Shown here in pieces: positions 13,888 through 16,440 of a stretch of 16,440 nucleotides of DNA. Location of the stretch: contig CAYYLZ010000043.1 of assembly GCA_964472725.1 (NCBI GenBank), positions 1 to 16,440 of the forward strand, read 5' to 3'. Position 1 is the stretch's first letter; each line of letters opens with the position of its first letter. The position numbers and the translations under genes were made by a program. Under the pieces are notes generated by a model. It was not told the origin of the DNA and did not search any database. It was given only the letters and a program-made list of their open reading frames with translations. Origin of the DNA: RGIG6375 sp964472725 (GTDB taxonomy: Bacteria > Bacillota > Clostridia > Oscillospirales > Oscillospiraceae).

Positions 13888-14439
13888 TCACTTCCTTTCT
13901 TTGACCCGCCTGTAAAAGGTGGTCTTTGTCATATTCAGCCGCCTCATGGCTTCAACGGCGCTTATCTCGCCCTTGCACCACAAAGCGGTTACTTTATCAA
14001 ACTCCGGCACGACTTTGGGCGGTCTGCCGGTGTACTTACCCTGCGCCTTGGCGATGGCAATGCCCTCCCGCTGACGCTGGAGAATATACTCGCGCTCCAG
14101 CTCGGCAACGGCGCCGAAGATGGTGAGCATAAATTTGCCGCTGGGTGTGGTGGTATCGATAGCCTCTTTCTTTGATACAAACTCCACGTTCTTCTCGCGC
14201 AGACGCTCCACCAACTCTAGCAGGTCGCGGGTATTGCGTGCAAATCGGTTGATGGACTCCACGATGACCGTATCGCCCTCGCGGACGAAGCTCATCATGC
14301 GCTGCAGCTCCGGCCTGTCCATGGATTTGCCGCTCATGCGGTCGATGAATACCTGCTCCACACCAAGCTCCTGCATCAGCACCTCCTGCCGTGCGGTATT
14401 CTGGTCAGCGGTGCTGATGCGTATGTACCCTATTTTCAA
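13888..14439 (-). CDS. Small serine recombinase, resolvase/invertase family
   Basis: The protein is about 183 residues. IGYIRISTADQNTARQ contains the catalytic serine (Ser9), followed by GVEQVFIDRMSGKSMDRPEL, ESINRFARNTRDLLELVERL, the GKFMLTIFGAVAELEREYIL linker helix (E helix), and a C-terminal helix-turn-helix ending TKTTFYRRVKERK. It catalyses resolution or inversion between short res/dif-like sites. The best start is TTG 14439, which has GGGAGGT seven bases ahead; the ATG at 14466 would sit inside the upstream hairpin and lacks a ribosome site. No transposase lies nearby, so it may belong to a plasmid-like or integrative element. Two tiny membrane-peptide frames follow directly. Confidence 0.94.
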   Translation of the reverse strand: MKIGYIRISTADQNTARQEVLMQELGVEQVFIDRMSGKSMDRPELQRMMSFVREGDTVIVESINRFARNTRDLLELVERLREKNVEFVSKKEAIDTTTPSGKFMLTIFGAVAELEREYILQRQREGIAIAKAQGKYTGRPPKVVPEFDKVTALWCKGEISAVEAMRRLNMTKTTFYRRVKERK

Positions 14440-14465
14440 AGATGCTACCTCCCGATAAAACAACA

Positions 14466-14499
14466 ATCCCGACCTGCATCTATCAGTGCAAGTCGGGAT
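14466..14499 (-). terminator. Terminator between the HipA-like gene and the resolvase
   Basis: Arms ATCCCGAC (14466-14473) and GTCGGGAT (14492-14499) with an inner TGCA/TGCA form the stem. On the minus strand TTGTTGTTTT follows. It lies 12 bp after the HipA-like stop and directly before the resolvase ribosome site, so it may also limit read-through into the resolvase. Confidence 0.75.
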
Positions 14500-14510
14500 C
14501 TCAATATATT

Positions 14511-15793
14511 TTAGTCTAAAAGCTCTGCTGCGCGCAAGGAAACCTGCTTCTCAATCAAGGCAAGTCGTTCCGGCGGCAGATTGTAACGGCTGTGTCGCTT
14601 AAGCCTGAAGTTCAACAGTTTCCGCAAACGATTTCTGTCCTCGAGAGTCATAACGGCTTTTGCTTCTGCCACAAAATCATCGTAGACGCATGGCAACAGA
14701 GTGGCAGCATATTTCTTCATGCCGCTTTCGCTTTCCAACGCATCTTTGCCTGCCAGGGAAAACAAGGCATTTCCGTGGTCGAAAAGCGGCGCAGGTGCAA
14801 CGATTTGATTTGTGCGGCTGTCTACAAGAACACCGAAGTTTCCATAGTGGCGGTCTGTATTATAAATCACGGCGTCAAACAGAATCATTTCATTCAGTGC
14901 GCGGGTGAAAGCCTCACCCTGCTCTGCGTAGAATTCTCTGACAGCCTTCATACCGCCGGTTTTGACAAGTCTGCCAATAGGCACGAAAGACANNNNNNNN
15001 NNNNNNNNNNNNNNNNNNNNNNNNNNNNNNNNNNNNNNNNNNNNNNNNNNNNNNNNNNNNNNNNNNNNNNNNNNNNNNNNNNNNNNNNNNNNCTGACAGC
15101 CTTCATACCGCCGGTTTTGACAAGTCTGCCAATAGGCACGAAAGACAACTCCTTGCTGGTGAAAATGTCACACACGGAGCAAAGACGGTCACGCCACACA
15201 CTGAGGGTATATGGAATTGCGTTGACCTCAAGCAACTTTGCAATTTCTGAGGCGTAAAACTCTGAATAAGGCTCATTTCCCAAATTGGAAGCGCCCTCGG
15301 TGCCGCCCTTATACAGCTTGATACCGCCCTCTCTGCGCCAGCACTTGGGGAGCATACCATTGGTGGTAAATTCCGGGCTGGAGGTCATACCGGATGGGTG
15401 ATCGCTTCCGTATCCGGTGAATGCAATCAGACCAAGAATACGGCTGAATCGGTTTTCGTAGAGGTTGAATTTTTCAAAGCTTCCGTCAAAACCCGCTTCT
15501 GTGACCCAATAGCAGTCATTAAGAGAAAGGCCTTTGGATGCCTTGATAATATCCAGCGGTCGGTTGGGACTCAAACCCATAGTAGCCAGCAGGGAATTCA
15601 CATAAGCGCGGTTTTTAGGAACGGTGCGGTGACGAATCCACGATGCCACAGCCTCGGCACTGTTATCGGTCAAATCAAGCGGAAGCAGCTTGCGATTTTC
15701 AGTTGTCCATAATACTTTGATGTTGCTTTCTGCTCCATCGTCTGCAGAAAACTGCAGTACCGGTGTATCGAAATGCCTGATTTCGTAGTTCAT
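14511..15793 (-). CDS. HipA-like kinase, intact after removal of a false assembly gap
   Basis: The 100-N run interrupts this frame, but the 55 bases before and after it are identical. Joining them keeps the frame and gives 375 residues from ATG 15793, which has GAGGTG six bases ahead; an in-frame TTG at 15811 has no ribosome site. GGIKLYKGGT (157-166) is the probable ATP-lysine strand, NTDRHYGNFG (260-269) is the catalytic loop of HipA kinases, and FDHG (286-289) is the metal-binding DFG-like motif. HipA toxins phosphorylate targets such as glutamyl-tRNA synthetase; this one's target is unknown. No hipB-like helix-turn-helix gene adjoins it, so it is an orphan or divergent member with its own promoter. 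RASKGLSLNDCYW-like sequence (about 84-96) precedes the kinase core. Confidence 0.85.
14938..15147. repeat. 55-bp duplicate flanking the N gap (assembly overlap)
   Basis: Bases 14938-14992 and 15093-15147 are identical. Both encode the same segment of the HipA-like protein (PIGRLVKTGGMKAV). Collapsing the two copies gives one uninterrupted frame, so this is an unmerged contig overlap and not a biological repeat. Confidence 0.9.
14993..15092. other. Scaffold gap of 100 N
   Basis: Exactly 100 unknown bases, a conventional scaffold filler length. The flanking 55-bp identity indicates a true gap size of about minus 55. Confidence 0.98.
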
Positions 15794-15902
15794 CGCCTTC
15801 ACCTCACTCAAATAGCTGATTATCAGTATAACAGCTGTAGTCTTGCGTAAAAAAGGTTTTTTGATACATGGTGGAAATACTTATGATATTTTAAGCTTTT
15901 TT

Positions 15903-15931
15903 ATTGTAGCATACCCCCGCTCAAATAGCAA
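15903..15931 (-). promoter_or_regulatory. Promoter of the HipA-like gene
   Basis: On the minus strand TTGCTA (15931-15926) and TACAAT (15908-15903) are 17 bp apart, with extended -10 TG. A leader of about 100 nt would precede the ATG at 15793. Confidence 0.6.
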
Positions 15932-16039
15932 GTGACCCGTTGGAGTGGGGAGAGAAATCGGCACCTCCCAAAAGCTGGGAACCGACTTAAATGGTACGCT
16001 TTTTCGCCGTTCCGTATGGGTGTGCCCTAATGGGTCACT
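15931..16039. repeat. Long inverted-repeat region, possible folded RNA or element boundary
   Basis: AGTGACCC (15931-15938) and GGGTCACT (16032-16039) are perfect arms that extend to 13 pairs if two plus-strand G-U pairs are allowed. Inside, GGCAC (about 15959-15963) can pair with GTGCC (about 16023-16027 area), and TCGG with CCGA forms a smaller inner stem. The region has no convincing gene. It separates the DUF3846 stop, which lies in one arm, from the HipA-like promoter, whose -35 lies in the other. Confidence 0.4.
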
Positions 16040-16394
16040 GATCTGTAAGTACAAACACAACGTCATCGTTCAGCGGGAAGAATATCTCCGGGAAATGGAA
16101 GCGCCGGGTGTAACGCTCGATCTGCTCATCGGACAAGGACGCAAATCTCTCTCCATCAGGCGGGGCGGCGCAGAGAAAGAATGTGCCGTGGATAATATCG
16201 CCAGTCTCTTTTAGCTGCCGGTTCATGGGCAGGCCAAGCAACTTGCCTTCCTCGTTGCACACCAGTGCCACCGGTTCCTCAAAAGGATAGACGGCTTGTA
16301 TCAGTCCGCCTACAATTCTCTGCATTGATTCCAGACTGCCGTCAATCTCACGAACAACAGGCAGCTTGCCTTCTTCAACAACTAAAATCTTCAT
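16035..16394 (-). CDS. DUF3846 domain protein
   Basis: The 119-residue protein has the DUF3846 pattern: MKILVVEEGKLPVVREIDGS at the start, then VGGLIQAVYPFEEPVALVCN (about 29-48), EEGKLLGLPMNR, and HGTFFLCAAP with a C-terminal SDEQIERYTRRF. Proteins of this family are common on Firmicutes conjugative elements and phages, and their function is unknown. It starts at ATG 16394, which overlaps the stop of the preceding gene as ATGA; the ribosome site is weak, so translation is probably coupled. This gene is the best sign that the right end of the window belongs to an integrative or plasmid-derived element. Confidence 0.85.
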   Translation of the reverse strand: MKILVVEEGKLPVVREIDGSLESMQRIVGGLIQAVYPFEEPVALVCNEEGKLLGLPMNRQLKETGDIIHGTFFLCAAPPDGERFASLSDEQIERYTRRFHFPEIFFPLNDDVVFVLTDQ

Positions 16395-16440
16395 AGTTCA
16401 CCTACAAATTCATATCCGTACATTATTTCCTCAACCTCGG
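16391..16440 (-). CDS. 3' end of an unidentified gene
   Basis: The minus-strand frame entering from the right edge ends EVEEIMYGYEFVGEL at TGA 16391-16393, overlapping the DUF3846 start by four bases. Only 15 residues are visible, too few for a family call. The overlap and open frame argue for a real upstream gene in the same operon. Confidence 0.5.
   Translation of the reverse strand, partial: EVEEIMYGYEFVGEL

Noticed and set aside
14511..15257. HipA-like gene as two broken pieces or a pseudogene
   Set aside because: The break is only the false 100-N gap; the duplicated 55 bases restore one frame.
15881..16066. 61-codon minus-strand frame between DUF3846 and the HipA-like gene
   Set aside because: It starts inside DUF3846, spans the inverted repeat and the HipA-like promoter, and shows no ribosome site or domain.

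Overview
The window looks like a scaffold from a spore-forming, gut-type Clostridia, probably Oscillospiraceae/Ruminococcaceae-like. This is inferred from Shine-Dalgarno starts of the AAGGAGG type, a pro-sigma-K gene, an S-layer-homology protein, moderately high GC in core genes and Firmicutes-type mobile genes. A run of 100 N at 14993-15092 marks a scaffold gap. It is flanked by an identical 55-bp sequence on both sides, so the two contigs overlap and no sequence is missing.

Left end (1-2333): the 3' part of a large serine recombinase converges on sigK, the gene for the late mother-cell sporulation sigma factor. sigK has an intact start, pro-peptide and regions 2-4. It breaks off inside the region 4.2 helix-turn-helix, right after the SYVSR motif, at an imperfect palindrome that resembles a recombinase attachment site. 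This is the layout of a 'skin'-type element: a recombinase element splitting sigK that would have to be excised to restore it. The break lies much closer to the C-terminus than the one in Bacillus subtilis. A short truncated gene with a near-perfect promoter lies between recombinase and junction.

Core block (2334-10477): a sigma-A promoter and a cobalamin riboswitch, followed by a terminator with a visible alternative pairing, precede a same-strand series. The series is a flavodoxin-like reductase, proB, proA, proC (the complete glutamate-to-proline pathway) and a secreted protein with an EF-hand loop, a DUF4430-like region and two SLH domains. A second promoter candidate lies between riboswitch and first gene, so the B12 switch may not be the only control. 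Then come a stand-alone SAM methyltransferase of more AT-rich composition and a DUF1846 protein, each with its own promoter candidate. Strong hairpin terminators follow the SLH and DUF1846 genes.

Right part (10549-16440): an accessory region with all genes on the minus strand. It holds a complete large serine recombinase, a class II-like Fic protein with a palindrome over its -35 box, a small resolvase coupled to two tiny hydrophobic peptides, a HipA-like kinase (intact once the false gap is closed), a DUF3846 gene and the tail of an unidentified gene. No tRNA, rRNA, CRISPR array or insertion sequence was recognised.
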